Origin: an uncultured Acidimicrobiales bacterium
Lineage (GTDB): Bacteria; Actinomycetota; Acidimicrobiia; Acidimicrobiales; SZUA-35
Assembly (NCBI GenBank): GCA_937922785.1
Contig: CALAJQ010000028.1
Coordinates: 1 to 42,071 of the forward strand
DNA: 42,071 bases
Reading direction: 5' to 3'
Program-made: the position numbers and the translations under genes
The notes under the pieces: model-generated
What the model was told of the DNA's origin: nothing
What the model saw: only the letters and a program-made list of their open reading frames with translations
Database searches by the model: none
Shown: positions 33,044 through 41,500 of the stretch, piece by piece
How positions within the stretch are numbered: the stretch's first letter is position 1
Layout of the letters: the number at the start of each line of letters is the position of its first letter

Positions 33044-34174
33044 ATGTCTTCACAAATCGGGTCTTCCCACACCAAATCAGCCAAGCCGCCAATTCGGATT
33101 CTGGACGCATCGGGATCACCCGGTGACATTGGTCAAAAACATGGCACGGCCTATGCCGAAGAGATTCGGGCATACACCAATGACAGAATCGGTTTGGTGG
33201 AGTCAGGGCTTTGGAGTGGCGGTCCGATGACCAGAGGAGAGGTTCTAGAGATCGCCGAGTCAATGGTGGAAGCACACGTTGAGTTCGATGCGGATCTGCA
33301 CACCGAAATGGAAGCCATGGCGAACGCAGCCGGAATCACCGTTCCGGAAGCAATCGTTGTTGGCGGGTTTACTGACTTTGTTGACACCGTCAGAGCAATT
33401 GTCGGCGGTGACACGCCTGCAAGTGTTCAAGAGGATGACTGCACTGCAGTGATCGTTCCCGACAGTCGAGCCGACGGTAAGGGCTTCTTCGCTCAGACCT
33501 GGGACATGCACGACACTGCGACAGAGCATGTGCTGTTGCTTCGGCTAAAGCCAGCAGATGCCCCTCCTGCAATCGTGTTCACCACAACTGGATGCATGGG
33601 TCAGATCGGCATGAACGCCGAGGGCGTGTGTGTGGGTATCAACAATTTGGTTGGCATGGATGGCACGCGGGGCGTTAACTGGACCTCGGTGGTTAGAGGG
33701 ATGCTCAAGCAAACAAGTGCCGATGACGCTCTAGAGGTTCTGATGGCTGCCAACCTCGCAGGTGCCCACAACTTTTTGATCTTTGATCGCAATGGCGTTG
33801 GCCACAACGTGGAAGCGATGCCATCGGTACGAGCCGTTGACACTCTGAACGGGATGCCGATCATTCACACAAACCACACAGTAGATCCGACCACAACTGC
33901 GGTGCAGGCCGAGAAGGCGCCAGGCCTCATGGATAGCTCCCAGGCCCGGATGGATAAGGCAAGGCAGTTGATGGCCGAGGGAACGATCGATTCTGATCGC
34001 CTATTCGCCATGACCCGTGAGCCTGAGGTCATTTGTCAAGCCGCCACCGAGCCCTATCACATAGAGTCGAGCGGGGCGGTCGTGATGCGGCCCGCTACAA
34101 ATGACTTCTGGGCATGCTGGGGTCGTCCGATTGAATCTGAGTACCAGCACGTTTCCTTTGACGGTGTTGCGTAG
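33044..34174 (+). CDS. C45-family acyltransferase/hydrolase (AAT-like)
   Basis: This 376-residue protein resembles the acyl-CoA:6-aminopenicillanate acyltransferase family (Ntn hydrolases): GSPGDIGQKHGTAYAEEI at the start, EDDCTAVIVP, FFAQTWDMH, GCMGQIGMNAEGVCVGINNL, and HTNHTVDP late. The likely self-cleavage nucleophile is Cys133 in EDDCTA. Family members hydrolyse or transfer acyl groups on amides; penicillin synthesis is not implied. It has an AGGA site before the ATG. The GNAT gene overlaps its stop, so the two may act on one small molecule. Confidence 0.85.
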   Translation: MSSQIGSSHTKSAKPPIRILDASGSPGDIGQKHGTAYAEEIRAYTNDRIGLVESGLWSGGPMTRGEVLEIAESMVEAHVEFDADLHTEMEAMANAAGITVPEAIVVGGFTDFVDTVRAIVGGDTPASVQEDDCTAVIVPDSRADGKGFFAQTWDMHDTATEHVLLLRLKPADAPPAIVFTTTGCMGQIGMNAEGVCVGINNLVGMDGTRGVNWTSVVRGMLKQTSADDALEVLMAANLAGAHNFLIFDRNGVGHNVEAMPSVRAVDTLNGMPIIHTNHTVDPTTTAVQAEKAPGLMDSSQARMDKARQLMAEGTIDSDRLFAMTREPEVICQAATEPYHIESSGAVVMRPATNDFWACWGRPIESEYQHVSFDGVA

Positions 34175-34851
34175 TGAGCGAGGTCTCTGATGTTGTGGCG
34201 ACCGGCCCGACATCTGCACTTCAGTACGTACGCCTGACAGTTGAGATGGCCGATGCCATGGCCGAGCTAGAGCTTGCGTCGTTTCCAACTGCTGATCCAA
34301 AGGATCTCTACAACGCTCAAGAGCTTGCGGTCCTGGCGACTGAGTTTCCCGAAGGGTCATTCATCGGGTTCGATTCCAATGATCGGGATGTGCCCGTGGC
34401 TGCTGGGTTGGGAATCAGGGTCAACTTTGATCTGGACAACCCGCAGCACAACCTCAAAGAGTTCGTAGAGGCCAGTCCGACTGAGTCGGGCGATGATCCG
34501 GACGGGCTTTGGTACTACGGAACGGACATAGTCGTGAGGCCTGAGTTTCGCCGTAGAGGTATTGGAAAAGAGCTGTATGACTTACGCAAAGAGGTCTGCC
34601 GCGGAATGAACTTGAAGGGCATTGTGGCTGGCGGAGTCATTCCCGGATATGCACAACACAAGGCGTCGATGACTGCTGATGACTACATCGTCGCTGTGAC
34701 TGCCGGCGAGCTCTACGATCCGACACTCAGCTTTCAGATCGAAAATGGTTTCGAGGCTATTTGTGCGTTGGCCAACTACATCACAGATCCCGAAGTCGAC
34801 AACTGGGCTTCGCTGATTGTGTGGCACAACGCTGAGTACCGGGCCGGCTAG
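34174..34851 (+). CDS. GNAT-family N-acetyltransferase
   Basis: This 225-residue protein has the acetyl-CoA-binding motif DIVVRPEFRRRGIGKELYDLRKEVC, followed by the typical C-terminal strands (FQIENGFEAICALANYITD). Substrate is unknown. The start is GTG at 34174, on the last base of the C45 stop (TAGTG). Its stop codon directly abuts the stop of the convergent dehydratase gene. Confidence 0.87.
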   Translation: MSEVSDVVATGPTSALQYVRLTVEMADAMAELELASFPTADPKDLYNAQELAVLATEFPEGSFIGFDSNDRDVPVAAGLGIRVNFDLDNPQHNLKEFVEASPTESGDDPDGLWYYGTDIVVRPEFRRRGIGKELYDLRKEVCRGMNLKGIVAGGVIPGYAQHKASMTADDYIVAVTAGELYDPTLSFQIENGFEAICALANYITDPEVDNWASLIVWHNAEYRAG

Positions 34852-35766
34852 CTAGGCGATCGGGGTGTTCGCCCCACAAATAACTAAGGCGACGTTTCCC
34901 TCAGGTTTCCAGGCTCCGGCCATGAGCGCCGCAAGCGGTACACACGCCGACGGTTCGGCGACGATGTTCAGGCGGTCCCAAAGACGCTGCTTTGCCTCCA
35001 CAACTGCATCATCATCAACAACGACACTTGCAGCTTGGTTGGCAGACAGAACTTCGAACGGCAGCGAACCAACTGTGGTTGCCCCCAAAGCGTCTGCGGC
35101 GATGCCACTAATCTCAACCGGGACCGGACTGCCAGCGGCGACTGCTGCGTTAAACGAGGCGGTGCCTCGGGTCTCACAACACACCACCTGAGCTCGATCT
35201 GTGTACCAAGCAGCAATGCCAGCAGCCAAACCACCCCCACCGACGGCAACAATTACTTGATCGACTTCACCCACCTGGCTGTCGAGTTCTAAGCCAACGG
35301 TGCCTGCTCCGGCAACCACGGTTGGGTCGTTATACGGGTGGGCCATCGAGCCGCCGTTGGCGTTGAGGAATTCGCTTGCCGCGGCCTGGGCCTCAGCGTA
35401 AACAGCCCCGACTTGGTGAATAGTTGCTCCGTAGCTGGCCAACTTGGCCACCTTGGCGGGGGAAGAAATTGTTGGAATGAAGATGTTGGCCTCGATTCCC
35501 GCTGCTCTAGCCGCGTAAGCCACAGCTGCCCCATGATTGCCTCCGCTGGCCGCTACTACTCCGGCAGGGCCCTGATCCATCGACCTCACAAAGTTTGTGG
35601 CACCACGTCCTTTGAACGAACCCGAGACCTGGAGAAACTCCAGCTTGATCCACAAGTCGACGTCGATCCCAAGTTCAGCGCCCTTCACCCGCATAGTCGG
35701 TGTTTGGCGAACATGGCCCTCAATCTGTAGCCAGGCGTCGGTGATTTCCGCAGATGTGATCGTCAT
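34852..35766 (-). CDS. Threonine/serine dehydratase-like PLP enzyme
   Basis: This 304-residue fold-type II PLP enzyme has the Schiff-base Lys52 in SGSFKGRGA, the substrate loop ASGGNHG and the phosphate loop VGGGGLAAG. It lacks the C-terminal regulatory ACT-type domain of biosynthetic IlvA, so a catabolic dehydratase or a serine racemase-like enzyme is likely. The frame is open upstream, but the ATG at 35766 gives the family N-terminus (MTITSAEITDAW). It diverges from tsaE; a perfect inverted repeat sits three bases before its start. Confidence 0.9.
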   Translation of the reverse strand: MTITSAEITDAWLQIEGHVRQTPTMRVKGAELGIDVDLWIKLEFLQVSGSFKGRGATNFVRSMDQGPAGVVAASGGNHGAAVAYAARAAGIEANIFIPTISSPAKVAKLASYGATIHQVGAVYAEAQAAASEFLNANGGSMAHPYNDPTVVAGAGTVGLELDSQVGEVDQVIVAVGGGGLAAGIAAWYTDRAQVVCCETRGTASFNAAVAAGSPVPVEISGIAADALGATTVGSLPFEVLSANQAASVVVDDDAVVEAKQRLWDRLNIVAEPSACVPLAALMAGAWKPEGNVALVICGANTPIA

Positions 35767-35769
35767 TAC

Positions 35770-35786
35770 GGGCGAAGTTATCGCCC
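35770..35786. promoter_or_regulatory. Inverted repeat in the dehydratase/tsaE divergent gap
   Basis: GGGCGA (35770-35775) and TCGCCC (35781-35786) flank AGTTA within a 44-base divergent gap. It covers the expected ribosome site of the leftward gene. It could be an operator or an mRNA hairpin limiting translation. Confidence 0.4.
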
Positions 35787-35810
35787 CTGACGGCTTTACC
35801 CTTTGACCAT

Positions 35811-36302
35811 GTGGAATTGCGGACCGCAACAAACAATCCAGACCAGACGAAAGAGTTAGCTGCCAGCTTGTCAAGGCTGGTTAAAAGCGGTGATCTTGTT
35901 GTGCTGACTGGAGACATGGGGGCCGGGAAAACCTGCTTTACCCAGGGATTGGCCAAAGGTCTTGGAATCGAAGGAAGGGTCACCAGTCCCACTTTTACCC
36001 TCGCCAATACATACGACGGTCGGCTCGTTCTTAACCACCTTGACGTCTACCGCCTAGATGACCCCAGTGAGACACTCGATCTGGACCTTCCCGAGATGCT
36101 CGAAACCGGCGTGACGGTGATCGAGTGGGGAGAACAAATAGATGCCGTCTTGCCAGCTGATCGGTTAGAGATTGAAATCCGATGGCCCGAAAATGGTGAG
36201 GATGACAAAAGGGTCATCAAACTGACGGCCATCGGTGAGACCTGGCTACAGCGGTCTGGCGACTTGGCCAGAGCGACGGGCGAATGGGCAACCAAATGTT
36301 GA
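35811..36302 (+). CDS. tsaE: tRNA t6A biosynthesis ATPase TsaE
   Basis: TsaE is the ATPase that resets the TsaB-TsaD complex in making threonylcarbamoyl-adenosine 37 of tRNA. The 163-residue protein has Walker A GDMGAGKT (34-41), followed by CFTQGLAKGLGI, VTSPTFTLANTY, LNHLDVYRLDD and the Glu/Trp motif VIEWGEQID. The start is GTG at 35811; an overlapping ATG at 35809 is in another frame. The end overlaps tsaB. Confidence 0.93.
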   Translation: MELRTATNNPDQTKELAASLSRLVKSGDLVVLTGDMGAGKTCFTQGLAKGLGIEGRVTSPTFTLANTYDGRLVLNHLDVYRLDDPSETLDLDLPEMLETGVTVIEWGEQIDAVLPADRLEIEIRWPENGEDDKRVIKLTAIGETWLQRSGDLARATGEWATKC

Positions 36303-36949
36303 CTCTAGCCATCACCAGTTCAACCGATGTGGTCGGTGTCGCTTTGGGTAGCGAGGGGCAGGTCCTTGGCTCTCAATCGGTGACTACCGACCGGCGCCAC
36401 GCTGAAGAACTAATGCCGATGGTGGTGGAGGTCCTTGCTAAGGCCGGGGCTGAAATGGGTGATTTGGGGCTGATGGCTGTAGATGTTGGACCTGGGCGAT
36501 TTACAGGACTTCGGGTAGGGCTAACAACGGTTCGTGCACTAGCTCTGGCCTTGAACCTAGAGGTAGTTTCGGCCACCAGTCTGGAATTGTTGGCATGGGT
36601 TGCTCCGAGTGGAAGTGTTGCGGTTGTTATAGATGCCCGACGAGGCGAAGTCTTTCAGCAACAGTTCTTAGATGGCGCCGCGATCGGTGATGCAATAGTT
36701 GGCGACCCGGCCTCGCTTGGCGCCCAGATACAGCCGGGTACGGTTGCAGTCGGTGACGGAGCAGATCGATTTGTCGAGTACTACCCAAACACGATTAGAG
36801 GTATGAGTCCCTCACCTGAGGCCCTAATAGCAATTGTCGAAGGCCGTGAACCCTTGCCAGGGCCCGCAGTACTCCCTCTGTACATGCGAGAGCCCGACGT
36901 TCAGATCAACATCAAGACCCGTCACAACACCAAGAAGCAAAGTTCATGA
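36296..36949 (+). CDS. tsaB: tRNA t6A biosynthesis protein TsaB
   Basis: TsaB is the inactive partner of TsaD that scaffolds the t6A complex. The 217-residue form starting at 36296 begins MLTLAITSSTDVVGVALG, matching the family; an ATG at 36284 would add four residues. Conserved parts include HAEELMPMV, VGPGRFTGLRVGLTTVRALAL and VVIDARRGEVFQQ. It overlaps tsaE at its start and rimI (ATGA) at its end. Confidence 0.92.
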   Translation: MLTLAITSSTDVVGVALGSEGQVLGSQSVTTDRRHAEELMPMVVEVLAKAGAEMGDLGLMAVDVGPGRFTGLRVGLTTVRALALALNLEVVSATSLELLAWVAPSGSVAVVIDARRGEVFQQQFLDGAAIGDAIVGDPASLGAQIQPGTVAVGDGADRFVEYYPNTIRGMSPSPEALIAIVEGREPLPGPAVLPLYMREPDVQINIKTRHNTKKQSS

Positions 36950-37452
36950 ACAAGCCCGGAACAAACGATTTCCAGATCGTTGCTTATGGCCGCGAGCATG
37001 TGAAGCAGGTGTTTGCGATCGAAGCAGAGCTAAACCCCGAACCATGGTCCGAGCAACTATTCACCGACGAACTCACTGTTCCCGAAACCTCCCGGCACTG
37101 GCTGGTCGCACTTGGCCCTGAAGGTGTCGTTGGATACGCCGGGTCGATGTTGATCGGGACCGAGGCGCACCTAATGAACATTGGAGTGAAGCCCACTCAG
37201 CAGCGCCGCGGCATCGCGAAATCGTTGATGTTGACCATGCTGGCTGACATCGCTCGGAAGGGACTGGTTGACATGACCCTTGAAGTCCGGCCCGACAACA
37301 CGGCGGCTATCTCGATGTACCAGAAGTTTGGGTTTGCGCCCAACGGTGTGCGCAAGGCCTATTACCCCGATGGTCAAGACGCAATGATCATGTGGCTTCA
37401 CGATTTGAACTCCTCCGCTTATGGCGATCGACTGAAAGAGATGGCCAGCTGA
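36946..37452 (+). CDS. rimI: Protein N-alpha-acetyltransferase RimI-like
   Basis: This 168-residue GNAT enzyme has the RimI pattern: VFAIEAELNPEPWSEQLFTDEL, IGVKPTQQRRGIAKSLMLTML (acetyl-CoA site) and LEVRPDNTAAISMYQKFGFAPNGVRKAYY. RimI acetylates the N-terminus of S18 and other proteins and is commonly found between tsaB and tsaD. The stop overlaps the tsaD ATG (TGATG). Confidence 0.92.
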   Translation: MNKPGTNDFQIVAYGREHVKQVFAIEAELNPEPWSEQLFTDELTVPETSRHWLVALGPEGVVGYAGSMLIGTEAHLMNIGVKPTQQRRGIAKSLMLTMLADIARKGLVDMTLEVRPDNTAAISMYQKFGFAPNGVRKAYYPDGQDAMIMWLHDLNSSAYGDRLKEMAS

Positions 37453-38465
37453 TGTTGACGCTAGGAATTGAAACCAGCTGCGATGAAACGTCGGTTGCGA
37501 TTATTGAAGGCGACGCGGACAGCGGGATGACAGTGCTTTCGAATGTGATCAGTTCTCAAGTGGCTCTCCACGCCGAGGCCGGGGGAGTCGTGCCCGAAAT
37601 CGCAAGCCGAGCGCACTTGACCATGATGGAACCGGTACTGGCGCAAGCACTTGCTGATGCCGGAGTAACTGGCAAAGACATCGGAGCGGTGGCTGCGACA
37701 AGCGAACCGGGACTAATTGGCGCACTATTGGTGGGAGTGAGCGCTGGCAAGGCGCTCTCGGTTGCGTGGAATGTCCCTTACGTGGCTGTCAACCATATGG
37801 AAGGCCACCTTTTTGCAACGCTTCTAGAAAATCCTGGGCTTGAGCTTCCAGTTGTGGTCTTGTTAGTGAGCGGTGGTCACACGATGTTGGTGGCAATGGA
37901 TCAGCTAGGTTCCTATCGCGTGGTTGGCTCGACAATCGACGATGCGGCTGGAGAGGCCTTCGACAAGGTTGCCCGATACCTCGGCCTTGGTTACCCAGGT
38001 GGCCCGGTCATTGACCGGCTTGCAAAAGAGGGTGATGCGAAAGCCATTCGATTTCCGCGAGCGCTAGTGGGCAACGGTCTGGACTTCAGCTTCAGCGGTA
38101 TGAAAACTGCTGTGATCAACTACGTTCGCAAGCATCCTGAGGCCGAAAATGCTGATCTAGCAGCGAGCTTCCAAGAAGCCGTGGTAGACGTACTGGTGGC
38201 TAAGACGATCGAAGCGGTCAAAGTGACAGGGGCCAATGCAGCTTGCTTGGGCGGAGGCGTAGCGGCCAACTCAAGGCTTCGAGAGCGAATGGCCCAGGCC
38301 TGTAAGGCTGAAGGCATCCCGGCATTCATTCCGGGCCGAGAGTTCTGCACAGACAACGCCGCCATGATCGCCGCCGCCGGTGCGTGGCGCCTCAAAGCTG
38401 ATGGCCCAAGCGGGCTTGACTCGGGTGCCACTCCTTCAGGCGGTCGAAGCACTTTGTTTGCCTAG
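37452..38465 (+). CDS. tsaD: tRNA N6-adenosine threonylcarbamoyltransferase TsaD
   Basis: This 337-residue ASKHA-fold enzyme transfers threonylcarbamoyl to A37 of ANN-reading tRNAs. It begins MLTLGIETSCDETSVAI. Metal ligands are His115 and His119 (NHMEGH) and the late Asp in FCTDNAAMIAAAG. Other conserved parts are LVSGGHT, DDAAGEAFDKVARYLGLGYPGGP and GGGVAANSRLR. The open frame extends 20 codons into rimI, but the ATG at 37452 overlaps the rimI stop and fits the family. The last three codons and stop are repeated downstream. Confidence 0.95.
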   Translation: MLTLGIETSCDETSVAIIEGDADSGMTVLSNVISSQVALHAEAGGVVPEIASRAHLTMMEPVLAQALADAGVTGKDIGAVAATSEPGLIGALLVGVSAGKALSVAWNVPYVAVNHMEGHLFATLLENPGLELPVVVLLVSGGHTMLVAMDQLGSYRVVGSTIDDAAGEAFDKVARYLGLGYPGGPVIDRLAKEGDAKAIRFPRALVGNGLDFSFSGMKTAVINYVRKHPEAENADLAASFQEAVVDVLVAKTIEAVKVTGANAACLGGGVAANSRLRERMAQACKAEGIPAFIPGREFCTDNAAMIAAAGAWRLKADGPSGLDSGATPSGGRSTLFA

Positions 38466-38503
38466 AGCGGTGTTTGCCTAGAGCGGTGTTTGCTTAGGTT
38501 GGT
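38456..38503 (+). repeat. Three 16-base tandem repeats built on the tsaD stop region
   Basis: GTTTGCCTAGAGCGGT occurs at 38456-38471 and 38472-38487, and a diverged GTTTGCTTAGGTTGGT at 38488-38503. The first copy holds the last codons and TAG of tsaD, so each later copy repeats the gene end plus its stop. Confidence 0.95.
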
Positions 38504-38506
38504 AGA

Positions 38507-38535
38507 GCTCCCGCCGTCGGTAACCCGGCGGGAGC
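38507..38535. terminator. Convergent-gene terminator hairpin
   Basis: GCTCCCGCCG (38507-38516) and CGGCGGGAGC (38526-38535) form a perfect 10-base-pair GC-rich stem with a nine-base loop. It lies between tsaD and the convergent surface-protein gene and could stop transcription from both sides. No clear T-run follows on either side. Confidence 0.65.
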
Positions 38536-38541
38536 CCCGAC

Positions 38542-41500
38542 TTAGGCAGGGACGATGCTGTCGGTTTCGTCGTCCTCTCGTTCGCCCATCAGCAACACGA
38601 TTCCCAAGCCCATAAGGATTGCTGAAAGGCCATAGCCAAGTAGATGCATGGAGTCACCGCCGGTGAAGGCCAGCACGGGTGGCGGCTGAGCCCCAGCAAG
38701 GGTGACCGTCGTTGGCGTGTTGTTGTCGGTTGGATCACCGTTGTTGTCCGGGTCCGCAACAGCCCCGCTTTGGCTGGTGTCCGATATCGAGAATCCGTTA
38801 GGCGTCGAGCCAGTGGCAACTGCAGAGTTTGCAAATGTCCCGCCGCCAACACCAACATCGACTGTGGCGACGATGAGCACCTGGCAGGAGCTGTTGATAT
38901 CCAGAGTGTCGGTTCCAGTTAGCAAAGCGGTTGTGGCTTGGCCGTCATAACTTGGACTTACAGTGCAGGCACCTGATTCGGTTGCCGCCGAGACAAACTC
39001 CCATCCGCGCTCAGCTGAGGAGAAGGTGGCGGCTAGATCATCACGAATTTGTAATTGGGCAATTGCGGCATCGCCTTCGTTGCTGACAACAAGGCGGTAT
39101 GAGACCTGATACTGCGAACCTGCGATCTTCGACGGCGCCGAAGCGAGATCCTTAGCCAGGGCCAAGACCGGTTCGATCGGAAACTGCACCGGAGTGGGCT
39201 GGCTGTTGTCGGTCGGATCGTTATTGCGGTCAGGGTCAGGATCCTGCCCGTTCTGAGAAACGTCGCTGACTAGCTCGCTACCGGGGGAACGGCCAGATGC
39301 CACAGCGGAGTTCTCGTGCGGACCAAGTTTTGCCCCAGGAGTGACGCCTACGCCGACCCGGATCGTGCAAGATTCGCCCGTTCCTAAAGAGTCGTTTCCT
39401 TCAAGCAGTCCAGCCGCTCCGGTGTCTCCGAGCGTCTGGGCGTCGAGTGCGGTACAGCTTCCTGAGGCGACGGTGACCGATTCGATTGACCAGCTCTCAA
39501 CCTCGGCGAAGGTCTGGTTAAAGTCGTCGTCAATCTGCAGGTTGTCCAGCTGCACGTCTCCGCTGTTCGCAACGGCTATCTCATAGGTGAGTTGATAGGT
39601 TCCATCTCCAGCAGCCACAATCCCAGGATTTTCCAGGACCTGTTTAGTCACGCTCAGCTGAGGTCCCTCGGTGAACCAGATGGTTGTGGGGGTGCTGTCG
39701 TTTTGAGGTCCGTCTCCGTCGGGGTCCGCCACGGTGCCGTCGTTCGACACGTCAACAACAATTCCTGACGGGGAAGTGCCTGAACCAGTGCTTGAGTTTG
39801 AGTACGGTCCAAGCTCAGCACCGGGGGTGACTGTGACGAAGATTTCTACGATGCAAGACTCACCAGCGGCAAGCGAGTCAGTTCCCTCAAGCAGACCGAC
39901 GTTCGCTTGTCCGTCATATGGTCGATTTGCGGCACTTGTGCAGGCGCCTTCCACCACAGAGGCACTGTTGAGTTGCCAAGAAACCGCTCCGCCAAATGTG
40001 GCCGCCAGATCATCAGTTAGTTGCACATCGTTGACTACCACGTCGCCGGTGTTGGACACCACGGTTCTGTAGGTGATCAGGTAGGAACCGTCACCGAGGC
40101 TCACCGCTCCCGGCGGCTCAACCACGTCTTTGGTGACGCTGAGCTGCGGATTCTGCACGAAGCTAGCGTCGGCGGAATCCAACTCATTCAGCTGTACACC
40201 GGCTGGCGAAGTTGAGCTAGCGAGCGCATTGTTGCTGAATACGAATGGATCTATGTTCGACCCTGGGGCAATGACGACGTCGAGGATCAGCTCACAGCTT
40301 GTCTCATCGGTCGAACCGGTTGCTGCGAGCTCCGCCGCAGCGCACGTGTTGGTTGATGCTTGCGACGACACCAGAGCATCATCAAAGGTCGCCTCAAGGT
40401 CGTCGTCTATGACCACATTCGACAGGGCTACGTCGCCAGTGTTTGTTACAACCATTCGGTAGCTGACCAAATATGTTCCGTCACCGTTGCTCGTTGGTCC
40501 GCTTGATACCGACTTTGAGAACTCCATCGCAGGGGATTCGACGAAGGTGACTTCGGCGTCATCGGTGGCCGAGTAGGACGTTCCGTACGGTGAGTCTGCG
40601 GTGACCTCAGCTTCATTGCGGTAGCTAGTGACGTTTACATCGTCAGGTCCTGGGTTAACAAGAACTTCAAGTAGTAGCTCGCATTGGTCGCCACTACCCG
40701 CCGGCGTCGACGGGGCGAGCGTCGCTGAGGAGCAGGTGTTGGTTATGGCCACAGCAGACACAAGATCAGTCCCGAAAGTGAGCGCCAGGTCATCGGCAAC
40801 TTCCACGCTGGCTAGATTCACGTCGCCAGTATTGGTGGCGATTATTTCATAGGTCAGCGAATAGGTGCCGTCCTGGTTGTTCTCCGGCCCGGCAATGATT
40901 GTCTTAATTAGATCGATGGCTGGGGCGTGTTGGAAGACAACCGAGGTCGAGTCGGTAGCGCTGACTTGGACGCCGGCTGGCGAGTCAGCTGTTGCTAAAG
41001 CATCGTTCCTATATGCAGTGACGTTGATGTCATCGGCCCCTGGGTTTACAACTGCTTCAAGAACTAGTTCGCAAGACTCGCCGCTCCCAACTGGATCAGA
41101 TGCGACTAAAACCGTTCCCGCACAGGAATTTGACAGAACCGCAAAGCTCACCAGATCGCTGCCGAAGGTTGTGTCCAGATCGTCATCAATCACGACACTG
41201 CTGAGGGTCACGTTCCCGGTGTTGGTGGCCACCATTTCATACACCACGGTGTAGGTGCCATCGAAGTTGTTGGTGGGTCCGGATGTGATGGCTTTCACCA
41301 CATCGATCCCTGGGGTCTCGTTGAAGGAGACCGAAGCTTGGTCACTGGCCGTCAGTTGTTCCGATGGTGCGTCCGCTAGGACTGTTGCAGTGTTGGTGTA
41401 AGTGGTTACATTGACGTCATCTGCGCCTGGTCTCACGATCGCTTCAAGCACAAGCTCACAGGAGTCGCCAGCGCCAGGGGGCGTTGAGGGTTCAAGTGTC

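Noticed and set aside
35767-35874. 36 extra residues for the threonine dehydratase-like enzyme
   Set aside because: They run through the divergent gap into tsaE and are not family-like; the ATG at 35766 is preferred.
35811-38465. tsaE-tsaB-rimI-tsaD order as a novel system
   Set aside because: This cluster is a common and well-described arrangement in bacteria.
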